A stretch of 64,000 nt of DNA, from NCBI RefSeq assembly GCF_005239225.2, contig NC_133297.1, positions 20,869,882-20,933,881 on the forward strand, in the 5' to 3' direction. This DNA is from Populus alba (taxonomy: Eukaryota > Streptophyta > Magnoliopsida > Malpighiales > Salicaceae). Both the position numbers and the translations under genes were made by a program. How positions within the stretch are numbered: position 1 is the stretch's first letter; each line of letters begins with the position of its first letter. The notes under the pieces are model-generated. The model did not search any database. It worked only from the letters and a program-made list of their open reading frames with translations, and was not told the DNA's origin. Below, one piece after another: positions 21,293-32,800 of this stretch.

Positions 21293-21899
21293 GTTGATGT
21301 AACAACCCGGCTTTCCAAGCCCAAAACAACAAATTTATATATATATATATAATACACATGGTGTCGGTAATCAAAGAACGTGAATCCTCACATCATCAAA
21401 ATACAATCCATACAATCAACATTTCATTTAAAAGCGAATCTTACACAAACACATAATATTAAGGTTGCATGATTTGAAGTTCATATTAAAATATATACAT
21501 AGACATGAGTTTCATTCTTATCCTACTAATAGCCATCACAATTTTAAACAAAAAGGATCTAATAAAAGTTATACATTCAGTACATTGATCCATACAAAAT
21601 ACATTGTGATTTAGAATGCATCTACATAATTCCTTGCAAAAGAAGGTTCCCGTGTATCGGGTTTCCTAGACATCTCGTTGGTGGGACGTCCCTGCAGCAG
21701 TACAAAACATTTAAGAGAATGCAAATACTTAATAATAATAATAATAGTAACTAACGGTCTGGCAATTAAATAAGGCATTAACATTTATAATTTCGTCATG
21801 TATTTGATGTAACAACTAGTAGTACATATAGATACACAAGTTTTCGGATGCCATTTGCCGAAACTAGTCATTCATTTGTCCCGGCCATCCATCCGGATT

Positions 21900-22165
21900 C
21901 CATAGCAAAAGTTGCGTCGCTGCTGATCCAAAATCGGCAGCAGAAACTGCATTGCTGCCGATCAAGGAATCGGCAACGAAAACTGTGTCGCTGCCGATTT
22001 CTGAATCGGCAGCGGAAACTGGGTCACTACCGATTTCTGTATCGGCAGCAAAAACTGGGTTGCTGTCGATTTCTGTATCGGCAGCGAATACTGCGTTGTT
22101 GCCGATCCAGAATCGGCAGCGGAAACTGCGTCGCTGCCGATTTCTGCATCGGCAGCGAAATCATT
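21900..22165. repeat. Hairpin tandem repeat array 1 (about 36 bp)
   Basis: About seven copies of a unit in which GCTGCCGAT and ATCGGCAGC flank a short loop (TTCTG or similar), separated by GAAAACTGCGTC-type spacers. Each unit can fold as a stem-loop. It is strikingly GC- and CpG-rich for this AT-rich region. Confidence 0.9.
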
Positions 22166-22455
22166 CCTTTATCCCGGCCATCCATTTGGATGCCATTAGC
22201 CAAAGCTAATCATTCTTTGTCCCGACCATCCTTTCGGATGCCAATAGCCGAAGCTAATCACTCTTTGTCCCGACCATCCTTTCGGATGCCAATAGCAGAA
22301 GCTAATCACTCTTTGTCCCGGCCATCCGTTCGGATGCCATTAGCCGAAGCTAATCACTTATTTGTCCCGGCCATCCGTTTGGATGCCATTAGCCGAAGCT
22401 AATCACTCATTTGTCCCGGCCATCCATTCGGATGCCATTAGCCGAAGCTAATCAA
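22165..22455. repeat. Tandem array of about 47-49 bp units
   Basis: About six copies containing GATGCCATTAGCCGAAGCTA and TTTGTCCCGGCCATCC. A single earlier copy-like segment lies at 21847-21895 (TTCGGATGCCATTTGCCGAA), so the hairpin array interrupts this repeat. Confidence 0.9.
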
Positions 22456-22804
22456 CCTTAAATCAACATTTAAGTGTTCGACAATTTATTATCGGTTCTA
22501 ACAATATGGTAGTACTCAAGTTAAAATATTTCAAGATTCAACGTATGAAAAAGAAAGGTGCAAGTCACCTACCTGCTCCACCTGTGGGTTGTTCCTGTCT
22601 TGATGATGGCCTAGTCCCGACCGCACCACCTAAGACATCAATGGTCACAAATCAGTATAGTTGTATTTATTTTATTTTTGAATCATATTCATCATCACAC
22701 TTATTTCAAGAGTTCATATGTTCACATTCAAGTGTTCCATATTTTACACCATCATATCATGAAATTGTTACTAGCATTTAAGTCATTCCTGCCTAGGAGA
22801 CTTA

Positions 22805-23370
22805 TTGTAGAAATCAGCAGCGAGAACTGGTTCGCCGCCGGCTGCCAGTTCGGCAGCGAGAACTAGTTCGCCGCAGGCTGCCAGTTCGGCAGCGAAAACT
22901 GCATCGTTGTTGGTGCCACAGTTTCGCTGCACAACGCACAACTCGGCAGCGAATATCGATTCGCTGCAGGAAGTTCAGTTTCGGCAGCGAAACAGAATTT
23001 CGCTGTGCAACACACAAATCGGCAGCGAATATCGATTCGCTGCAGGAGGTTCGGTTTCGGCAGCGAAACAGAATTTCGCTGCGCAACACACAATTCGGCA
23101 GCGAGTATCAATTCGCTGCAGGAGGTTCGGTTTCGGCAGCGAAACATAATTTCACTGCAGGAGGTTCAGTTGCGGCAATGAAACAGAATTCCGCTTCACA
23201 ATACACAAATCGGCAGCGAAAATTAATTCGCTGCAGAAGGCTCAGTTTCGACAGCGAAACAGAATTTCGCTACACAACACACAACTCGGCAGCGAATATC
23301 AATTCGCTGCAGGAGGTTCGGTTTCGACAGTGAAACAAAATTTCGCTGCACCACACACAAATCAGAACCA
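22805..23370. repeat. Tandem array of 76-bp units
   Basis: Units start CGGCAGCGAATATCGATTCG (22944, 23020, 23096 and on; spacing 76 bp), followed by CTGCAGGAGGTTCGGTTTCG and GCAGCGAAACAGAATTTCGC. About six units, diverging towards both edges. The GGCAGCGA/TCGCTGC inverted motif is shared with the hairpin arrays. Confidence 0.9.
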
Positions 23371-23374
23371 TCGA

Positions 23375-23655
23375 TTTCAGCACATAATTCTTCAACAAAA
23401 TTCCAACAACAACATCACAGCAAAACACCTTAATATCAGCACACAACATCACAGCAGAACACATTAATTTCAGCACATAATTCTTCAACAAAATTCCAGC
23501 AACAACATCACAGCAGAACACATTAATTTCAGCACACAACATCACAGCAGAACATATTAATTTTAGCAACAACATCACAATTAATTTCAGCAACAACATC
23601 ACAGCAGAATACATTAATTTCAGCAACAACATCACAGCAGAACACATTAATTACC
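23375..23655. repeat. Tandem array of CAGCA-rich units
   Basis: Irregular repeats of CAACAACATCACAGCAGAAC and ACATTAATTTCAGCA, about eight partial copies. It directly follows the 76-bp array. The long minus-strand frame over it is a repeat artefact. Confidence 0.85.
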
Positions 23656-24296
23656 CCAGCAGAACACACACACACATGCATGCTGGCCTACCCATAGTTA
23701 AAGCCAGCCCTCTACCATGATTTGTTAGATGTTCTGAAATTGACTTTATTTCACTTCTGTTTGCTAGTTCTCCTAGTTAATTTCAGTTTCCTTCATAGCT
23801 GTCTTAGGTCTTAGATCAATTTTTCTTAGGGTTTTTCTTCTTCATTTTTGTTTTTGATTTTAAGGGGAAGAGGAAGGGAGTTTCATGATACCTTCTGAAT
23901 TTAACTAAGTTTGAGGAAGGTTTGACACTATTCTTTTCTCTTCAGCTGCTGGTTCTCCTCCTTCTTCTTCCTCTCACGTTTTCCAGCTCTCTTTTTCCTC
24001 TCTTCTATGCAGCTGCCCACTCCTCTCTCAAGGTCTCATCTCTCCCTCACAAGTTCACAAAGCAATCTCTACTAGTTTGATTCACGTTTCTGTTGTGAAA
24101 GGGGAAGGGAAGAATGGCATGCAGCTGCTGGTTTGGGAAGAAGATGTATCATTCTCTCTCCCCTTTTTGTATTTATACTACCCATCAAATGAAATGGGTT
24201 GTTTGGGGGTTGGTTTAGGTGTGTTCTTATCCTTGTTTGGTTTATCTAAAACCAGTTTTACCCCTCCCTCCCAGCTCTGCGTCACTGTTGATTGAG

Positions 24297-24570
24297 AAAT
24301 TGGTAGCAAAAACTGCATTGCTGCCGATTTCTGCCTCGGCAGCGAAAACTGCGTCGCTGCCGATCCAGAAATCGGCAGCAGAAACTGCGTCGCTGCCGAT
24401 CAAGAAATTGGCAGCAAAAAACTGTGTCACTGCCGATTTCTGTATCGGTAGTGAAGGCTGCATCACTGCCAAATCCAGAATCGGCAGCGAAAACTACGTC
24501 GCTACCGATTTCTGCATCGACAACGAAAACTGCGTCGCTGCCGATTTCTGCATCGGCAGCGAAAACTGCA
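24297..24570. repeat. Hairpin tandem repeat array 2
   Basis: The same unit type as array 1 (CGGCAGCGAAAACTGCGTCG followed by CTGCCGATTTCTGCAT), about seven copies, placed close to the 3' end of the LTR. A (TC)n and (TA)n tail follows at 24583-24616. Confidence 0.9.
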
Positions 24571-24648
24571 TTCATCATCATCTCTCTCTCTCTCTAAATA
24601 TATATATATATATATTATTTTTTTTTTCCTTTGGGTGTTTACAGTTGA

Positions 24649-25370
24649 AAAATGCAGAGATTTTTCAAAAATGGTCTCATTGTAATGGGTGACCTATCCA
24701 AGTAGAAAAATGCAAAGATTTTTTTAGAAGTTGAAAAATACAAAGATTTTTCAAGAATGATCTCTTTGTAATGGGTGACTTACTCAGGTAAAAAAAAAAA
24801 AAAAGAGTTTTCAAAGTGGTCTCATTATAATGAGTGACCTAAAAAAAAAATGCAAAGATTTTTGAAAAATACTAAGATTTTTCAAGAATGGTTTCATTAT
24901 AATGGGTGACCAAATGAAAAGAGTTTTCAAAGTGTCCTCATTGTAATGAATGACTTACCCAGAAAAAATGTAAAGATTTTTGAAAAATGCAGAGATTTTT
25001 CAAGAATGATCTAACTGTAATGGGTGACCTACCCAGGTTGAAAATGAAAAGGAGTTCTTAAGATGGTCTTATTGTAATAAGTGACATGTCCAGGTAGAAA
25101 AAGTTTTCAAGATGGTCTAATTATAATGGATGACCTACCCAAATGAAAAAAATATGAAGAGTGGTCTTACTGTTATGGATGACCTATTTAAGTGGGAAAT
25201 AAAATATGAAAAACGATCTCATTATAACGAGTGACTTACCTAGATGAAAAAAAAAAGTTAAGAGTGGTCTCATTGTTATAGGTAACCTACCCAGGTGAAA
25301 AAAATATGAAAAGTGGTCTCATTGTAATGGGTTACCTACCTAGGTGGAAACAAATATGAAAAAAAAATGT
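24649..25370. repeat. Minisatellite, right part
   Basis: Continuation of the array at 20940-21292, with ten or more diverged units built around TGGTCTCATTGTAATGGGTG and ACCTACCCAGGTG. Unit length varies (about 50-65 bp), mainly through poly-A tracts. Confidence 0.85.
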
Positions 25371-27742
25371 GATTTACCTAGCAAAATGACTTGGTTATAG
25401 AAGTTCTGAAGGTATGTATGTCAGGACAGGGCTTGCGGGCGCCGTATTTAGGAGATGATGGTGAGACATTAATCTGCCAAGGATAAAAGTAATGCATCAT
25501 GATCAACATGCATAAATACTTATTTGAGAAATATTGGTCCGTTTTTTTTCATGAAGTCTTCCTTTTCTCAAAAGTTTGAGTCTTGGTAGTAAGTTTTGAC
25601 AGCCTTTTTGCTCAACTTACTTGAGTCACATTTTATGATCTTGATCTTTGGGAAGAGTTTGATATCATTATACTTCCTTGTCCTCCAACCTTCATCTCAA
25701 AGGTCACTAGCTCTACCCTAAATTTCATTTTCTTAGAAAGGGAATATGGAGCAAGCCCTGTTATATGTTTTTTTTAGAGTTTTTCTTAGCAATTCAAGGG
25801 GTCAATAATTATATTATAACACAAGCTAAATGGTGTGGGGAAATCACTATAAATTAAGAGATTTTTTATTATTATTATTATGGATTGTAATAGTAATTTC
25901 ATTTTTAATTTCTCGTCTTTCGCGAGTGGATAAACATTTATTTGGCTTTCCTTTTCCTCCCCAGCAAATGGGCGATGCTCGTGCCATTAAGGAGGCATAT
26001 ATGACGCTTCTTGGTGGCCGAATCTGGTCATCCACCGTCTAACTAGATATGCAGTCGTGCCCTCTTTCACATGATGTGGTGCGTGTAGACAAATAATAGT
26101 TGGATTGCCATTGATGATTGATTGTTTATGTTTTTTCTTTCTTTTCTCTTTTTCGACAACTAAAGTGCATAATTATCCTCTTTGTTTGTTGTTTGTCAAA
26201 TTAGACATGTTTGCCAAACTCAAACGGCTTGGGTATGACAACATTGTGCAAGTGTACTATGGACCAAGACACAATCCATTATATAATTGGACAATGAATT
26301 TTCCAAGCTCTGAAGGCTATGCCAACATTGTGCAAGTGTATTATGGACCAAGACACAATTCATTATATAATTGGACAATGAATTTTCCAAGCTCTGAAGA
26401 CTTGGGATAGGCCTAATATTATCTTTTCACAGAAAATCAAATTATCATTTTGTCATTTGGTTGAAAAAATTGAAGCCCTAGTTGTGGGGGTATTTCAATA
26501 TTTTTTTATAGGCTCATTGGTCATTAAATATTTCAGTAGAAGTATGGTAGTCTTTTCATGTTTATTTGCATATTAATAATATTATTCTACCCCCAAGGTT
26601 AACAAAATTAAAACTTGTTACCCAATGATTTTTTTGACCTTTTACAAACTGTTAAATAATTAAAATACATCTTTAGCCTTGTAAAAAACAAAAAAAATAA
26701 GCTTAGCATATGTAGGTATTTTGTTCTTTTACACTGTTTTTTGTAGAATTTTCTATAAGTATGGGAGCATTTTGGTATTTTGATATTGTTTTATTATTTT
26801 TAAAATCAAAAAGTTGCGCCAGACCCATGCAGCACACGTCAGTGACTTTGCCACATTCAGGAGGCACTTGATGTTGACTCTAGTGGTGGAAAAAAAATTC
26901 CGCATCATTTGATGCGTCTTAGCATTCTCTTTTTCCTTGGATAGCACGTGTATGGTGATTTCATCAAGTTTGGTGCTAGTTTGATTTTACTTTTTTCCTT
27001 TTATTTCTCTTTCCTTTATCATGATTTATGCACTGTCCAAAAAAATAATCACAGCAACCCATCAATTTTTTTTTACAGAAACCCTTCAATTTCTTAGCAA
27101 CCTCAACGCCAAGTGTCTACAGCCTAGAGCTGTGACTAGACACGTGGATCTAGCCCTAACGCCCTGGACCTGTCAGCCTAACCCCACTTAAATCTAAATT
27201 GACCACTTTTTTCTAACTAAAAAAACAACCCCACCTCTTTTGTAGTCTTTGTAATTCTATGTAGCCAAGTACAATTTTTATCATCACAGCTCTAATCTAA
27301 ATAATTTTAACAAAGAACAAGCCTAAACAATACAATTCACTATGAAATTATTCATAATCCACAATAATTCAATCTACAGTAAAATAATTCCTTTTATTTA
27401 TAGTTAACTCCGTGATCCCTTGACATCCATCAGCAATGAGCTAGAAATCCACTGGTTAAAAAGATAAAACGTTCATCAGTAACTGTAAAAACGAGTGGAT
27501 AGTCTGGATGGACACATTTGAGCATTTGATAAAGTGGGACCATTTGCGGTGGTCCATCACTCTACGAGTATGAAGAAATCTGGCCGTATGATCAAAATAA
27601 ATTACGTACAAAAAAGGGAGAAAGAAAGAGTGGGCCGTGCGAGCCTACCAACCTGCCTGCAAAATTCACCTCCAAACTCTCTGATAAAGAGCGGACAAGA
27701 AGACAAAGCAAGCACAGCACCCACCCGCAGAGAAAGAGAAAG
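25371..27742. other. Intergenic region upstream of the DUF21/CBS gene
   Basis: No complete gene is visible. Short coding-like stretches occur at 25960-26040 ([19 protein letters not shown] on the plus strand) and 26205-26410, neither recognised. G-box-like ACGTG sequences occur near 26945 and 27140 (ACACGTGG). The last ~250 bp, rich in GAGAAAGAG, is the probable 5' UTR of the next gene. Confidence 0.5.
26240..26407 (+). repeat. 84-bp in-frame tandem duplication in a coding-like stretch
   Basis: Two copies (starting at 26240 and 26324), nearly identical, encode a 28-residue repeat (NIVQVYYGPRHNPLYNWTMN then FPSSEGY...). The plus frame is open from 26207 to 26410. 84 is a multiple of 3, so the frame is kept. 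The protein is not recognised; it may be a gene scrap. Confidence 0.7.
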
Positions 27743-30700
27743 ATGGCATCTGACATAGGATGCTGTAGTAGCAAGTTTATGTTGTATATGGTAATAATAA
27801 TAGGATTGGTGACTTTTGCTGGCCTGATGGCTGGCTTAACTCTTGGTCTCATGTCTTTGGGCCTTGTCGACCTTGAAGTCCTCATCAAGTCTGGCCGTCC
27901 TCAGGATCGCATCCACGCCGGTACTCTCACGATCCCACTTTGAAAATAATGCGACTATAATTTAGTTTTGCCCATTTTCCCCTATTTTTTAGTAATTAAT
28001 ATGCGTTTAGATTACGCTGTTAAGTCACTTGACTATACTTTATGAGTGGATGAAGAAGTGATGATTTGTGGCAGCTAAAATATTTCCAGTGGTAAAGAAT
28101 CAGCATCTTTTGCTGTGCACTCTTTTGATCGGGAACTCTTTAGCAATGGAGGTAGTTCTAAATATATGATGGGTTCTTGTTTTCTTGACTAAAAAGTTGT
28201 TAAATTTTAATTTTGTTTTGTTTATTTACACTGTTGTTTGTCTCTGTCTTCTTTTAAGGCTCTTCCTATATTCTTGGACAAGCTTGTGCCTCCTTGGGCT
28301 GCAATATTAGCATCAGTGACTCTCATATTAATGTTTGGAGAGGTAGATCGTGATTGAAGTGCTAAACTTGAGTATTTTATCTGTTCTCATTTTAGAAGTT
28401 ATCTGCTTGGTATGTTTAGAAAGGAATCTTCTGGGTCTTTATGCTTATGGTTATTTGATAACAGATATTGCCACAAGCAGTTTGTACTCGTTATGGCTTG
28501 ACTGTTGGAGCAACGTTGGCGCCTCTTGTCCGTGTTCTTCTTTTGCTATTCTTTCCCATTTCTTATCCAATTAGCAAGGTATAGTGGATTTCTGGTTCTG
28601 AGTATATGATTCGGATAAGTTTTATTCTGTGCAAGTCAATTTGGCTGCTGTCAATTTGGCATAGTTGTGAGGAACCAAATATTATTTGATGCAGGAGTTT
28701 TTAAGGAAAAATATTTTTTCTTAAAAGCCCACAGCATCAATATTGTTGTTGAGTTTGTTATGTGTTAATTTGTTTGTTGTAATGCTCTGTCTTGTGCAGG
28801 TTCTGGATTGGATGCTTGGCAAGGGACATGCTGTCCTTTTACGGAGAGCAGAGCTCAAAACTTTTGTTAATTTTCATGGCAATGAGGTATTTAACTTAAT
28901 TTGAAACTAATTATAACTGTCTCCTGTGGAAGCTTACATCAGCCAGCAATTTTAAGGGAAACATAACCCTTGTGGCTCGTGCTTTGAATCCCATTCCCAA
29001 CTTATGGACATCATACTTCGACTAATTTACAGACCAAGCCGGCCGATCACGGTTTCTAATATGCAGAAAACTTTTCTCATATAGGCAGGGAGAGGCGGGG
29101 ACTTGACACATGATGAGACTACTATAATTACTGGTGCACTAGAATTGACTGAAAAGACTGCAAAAGATGCGATGACTCCCATATCGAAGGCATTTTCCCT
29201 TGATCTGGATGCAACTCTTAATTTGTGGGTTTATGAATTCCTTCCAATTCTCGTCATCATCTTTCACTTGTTTTTCTTACTTTTCTGACCGAAAGTTATC
29301 TGTGCAATCTAGGGAAACATTGAATGCAATAATGACGATGGGCCATAGTAGAGTCCCAGTTTATGCAGGAGAACCAACAAATATTATTGGACTTTTTCTG
29401 GTAATCGCATTCCTTTGTATATAAACTTGTTATGGTAATCACATTTCTTTATAGTGGATATCAAGAATAGTAACATTTGTTGTTCGTGTACTTTGATGGC
29501 ATACCTCATATGATAATGTTTCTGTTTGTTATTGATTGAGATTAGATTCTAAAACTTGCTCCTTCTTCCTTTCTTTTGGTTCTTTATTCTTTGTTAATGT
29601 TCTGACACTCATATTTTATAAAACATCAGGAGATTGTTAGGCTAAACCCCATGCACTGAGGTGTAAAGTTGGCATGCAGCTTGTTAGCTTTAGTCAAACC
29701 AAGAACTTCTGTTTAGAAGTTTTAGAAATGCTCTAGGATGCAGTTGAAACTATAAAATGGTCCCAGGCAACATTTGATGCCATAATGAAAAAACAGAAAA
29801 AGAAAAAAAGAGTACAACCAAACAAATGAAGTGACTGCTAGTTGAATTCATCTATTGTGTATGTTATTTGCAACACTTCACAAATGTTATATTAAGATAT
29901 ACTCAACAATCCTAACCTTCATTATTTTCCCCGGAGTTTACCACAGCCTTCCTACCCATTGTAAATTATTTGTCTGTAGATGATGATGCTATTCCCTGGA
30001 ACTTATTATTTCCACATGGGCGCAGGTGAAGAACCTTTTAGCAGTTGATCCGGAAGATGCAGTTCCTCTAAAAAAAATGATCATACGGAAAATTCCGCGG
30101 TATGTCTATTCCTTGTTTTCCTTGTTTATCTTATTTAGTGAGACTATATGATGGTGTGTGATTCAGCATGGGATATGGTAGTTGGGACATGAAATGCAAC
30201 TACAACCTGATGTCAATTGATTGAATTAACTTATTTGTGTAGTGACATATCGTTTGCTTGTATCGAGGAGCTTACCTTCTTCTTCTCTTGCTTTTTGTTC
30301 ATTCTACAGGGTTTCTGAAGACTTGCCTCTATATGACATCCTAAATGAATTTCAGAAGGGTCACAGCCACATTGCTGTTGTATACAAAGATTTGAATGGA
30401 GATAAAGAGACATCAAAGAATGAGTTCAAGGACAGCTGCAGGAAGAGGGGCAAAACTGAAACATCACACGAGAAAGGTGAGAGCTAAGAAATTGCAAGAG
30501 AGACCGCTGTTAAGTGTCAATGATCCATACTTTTATAATAGAAACTATTTCTCCATCCTTTTTCCATTGTTGAGACTTGAAACTCGTCATTTTGCCACTG
30601 ATAATACCTCACCTACTGCTTTATTTGATTCTATCATGATTCATATTGCAAGGTGAATTAAGCATTCTTCACTTCTGTAGGATGCCTGGTTTATTGCATT

Positions 30701-31942
30701 GAAATAACCTTTTGATTGATTATTGCCAGGTGATAGTGAGGTCAGCTCTACTTCTGCTATCCCAAATAAGAAGGCTGCTTTGGACTCGGATGATAATCAG
30801 ACTGCTGCAACTAAAAATGATGGAGGCCAACAGATTAAGAAGAGTCCACCTTCTACTCCTCCTGCCTTTAAGAAGCGACACAAAGGTTGTTCATTTTGCA
30901 TTTTGGACGTTGAGAAGGCTCCCATTCCTGAGTTCCCATCCAATGAAGAAGTTGTTGGTGTAATTACAATGGAGGATGTCATCGAAGAACTTCTTCAGGT
31001 AAAGATGCCATCATTATTCCATGGCATACATATTATGGCCTGACTGGTACTGGGATCAAACTTCAGGGGTTTTGAACCCACCAGCATCTGGCTCTGGTTA
31101 TGTGTCCTTGAACAACTCTTCCTTATATTGATGAGATGATAGTGACATTTTCACAATAGAATTTCATCTCCTATGATATGGAATACTTCCAGACTCTACT
31201 GGAACATTGCAGAGACTGTGTGCTTAAGCAAAATGTGAGATTGTTGCATGTTGTTGTACTTTCAAATATTAGGGACAAGTAATTGAAACTGCTTATATGA
31301 TATTATCATTCCTAGGGAAGAGCTGAAGCATCTAAAGAGGTCTTAATCTCAATCATTCTAATCTCAATCTGCTAATGTTTTCTTATGTCAGGAGGAGATC
31401 TTGGATGAAACTGATGAGTACGTCAATATACACAACAGGTAAAGATCAAGTTTCTCTCCTTTTATTTGCTTATGTTGCATCCATGTGTGAAATCTGCAAA
31501 GTAATGGAATTGCTCTGTGTGACAAGTCAAAGGCTCTTCATCTTATTTTAGGTCAGTTTATAAAAGATGAATTGGAGCAGCTTTGGCATCATCCATTTTG
31601 TTTTGAGAAAATTCAAGGAACCTCCTGATTTCTTGATTTTCTGCCCAACCCTTTAGCCTTGATTGAACCATGTGGCAATATCTCACGTGAAATCCAAAAA
31701 TGACTCATATGTCTTCCCAATGCAGGATAAAGATCAATATGCATGCATCTCAGGACAAGGCTCCCCAGTCAACTTCACTGCCATCTGCCAATGACGCATC
31801 TGTCACAGGCACTGCATCCCCAACATCACTGTTGTCCATGGCTCCAACACCAACCCTTTCCGTCTCGAGTGGCACTTCGATAACCAGCTCACCAACCACC
31901 ACAAATCAAGTTTCCGAGGGAGACTCCTCAAAGAACCAATAA
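27743..31942 (+). CDS. DUF21 and CBS domain membrane protein (CNNM-like), twelve exons
   Basis: Exons by GT-AG sites and frame: 27743-27920, 28075-28151, 28259-28342, 28465-28578, 28800-28886, 29085-29224, 29313-29400, 30026-30099, 30310-30476, 30730-30998, 31392-31438, 31726-31942. Joined they give 1542 nt, 513 residues, no internal stop. The N-terminal DUF21/CNNM transmembrane domain (about residues 10-180) has [40 protein letters not shown] and [18 protein letters not shown] pair follows ([13 protein letters not shown]..., [17 protein letters not shown]; then [11 protein letters not shown] ... [20 protein letters not shown]), split by a ~90-residue polar insert, and a Ser/Thr/Pro-rich tail. 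It closely matches my memory of Arabidopsis At1g47330 (a CBSDUF protein). CNNM relatives are linked to magnesium transport; that role here is inferred. Confidence 0.9.
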
Positions 31943-32800
31943 TATTTGTAGTTGTCTTTGTTGATATATTGATATTAACAGAGATCAAAGATACCAGGAC
32001 AAATTTAGGGATCAATTACCTTTGTAGAAATCAATGGTCGACTTGCTGTAAGTAATTACACAGATGTACACTGCTGCTATTTGTTCCATGTGCTTGATTG
32101 CATAACAGGATGATTGTGCTTAACATCATAAAAGTACTGTAAAAAAACATCTTCTATTATGTGTATGAGATTCAAAAACTCTCTAGTTTTCATGAATTCG
32201 AAGTTTTCGATGTATCTCCAAATTCTGTGAAGGGCTGCATGAATCTACTGGGCGTGACAGCTCAGGGTCAGCCTCTGGCCGACTTGGCAATGTAAGAACT
32301 CACGTGCAATCATGCTAGTTTCGGCATTTTGATCGTGTTTGTTAGTGCGGGTATTACATAAGACAACTAACAGGGGTAAAAAAACCCGACTCGAGAAAAT
32401 CAAATTGAGAGTACCAAAAAAATCAATTTAATAAAAAATCATTTGTTGGTTTTACGAAGTTAAAACTAATTGAACTAGTTCAACTGAATTTGACCGAACT
32501 AAAAATACAAATACAAGGGGTATAAATATAAACTTAACTAAACCTTAAGACACTTTTCCCTTTTTATTTTTGTTTCAGCCGCCAATAACTTACCTAATTA
32601 TGTAATGCCTTCTCACTAGCTTGTCTTGCTGCTCTTAAATTTTATAATCAAGATTCAACCATGAGATTTGTTGGACAAAAGACTGGTCTAGGTTCAACCA
32701 CTCTCATTGTTACAGGTGAGAGACGAACGGTTCCTACCTTGAAGAAATCCGGTTGTTGCTACGGGGTGGATGGGAAGAATAGTAAGGGGATTGGGTTACG
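31943..32800. other. 3' UTR and intergenic sequence with a repeat
   Basis: The first ~200 bp likely hold the 3' UTR of the DUF21/CBS gene. At 32370-32570 an A-rich stretch with AACCCGACTCGAG, GAACTAGTTCAACTGAATT and similar pairs looks like a dispersed non-autonomous repeat. No other gene seen. Confidence 0.5.

Larger units (their letters stand above)
21298..24643 (+). mobile_element. 3.35-kb solo LTR (or LTR-like non-autonomous element)
   Basis: Starts TGTAACAACCCGGC and ends GGGTGTTTACA: TG...CA ends with the inverted repeat TGTAA/TTACA. It is flanked by a perfect 5-bp duplication GTTGA (21293-21297 and 24644-24648) and splits a minisatellite. The 5-bp duplication and TG/CA ends are diagnostic of LTR retrotransposon integration. 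I see no second LTR, gag or pol inside, so a solo LTR from a long-LTR gypsy family is the best reading. The interior contains five distinct tandem arrays, listed separately. The open frames within are repeat artefacts. Confidence 0.85.

Noticed and set aside
21900..22165. Regularly spaced palindromic repeats resembling a CRISPR array
   Set aside because: The spacers are themselves repeats of each other, the units diverge, no cas genes exist, and the sequence is plant LTR DNA.
21848..22402. 184-codon Arg/Cys-rich frame
   Set aside because: Translation of the hairpin and 48-bp tandem arrays; other frames are open as well, as expected for short repeats.
23270..23647. 125-codon Leu/Val-rich minus-strand frame that could pass for a membrane protein
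   Set aside because: It is the CAGCA-rich tandem array read backwards.
20940..25370. The minisatellite as a centromere-type satellite
   Set aside because: Units are irregular (about 50-65 bp), few in number and possibly LTR-internal.
32370..32570. A defined transposon with AACCCGACTCGAG-type sequence
   Set aside because: The style is that of a dispersed repeat, but I found no matching ends or target duplication.
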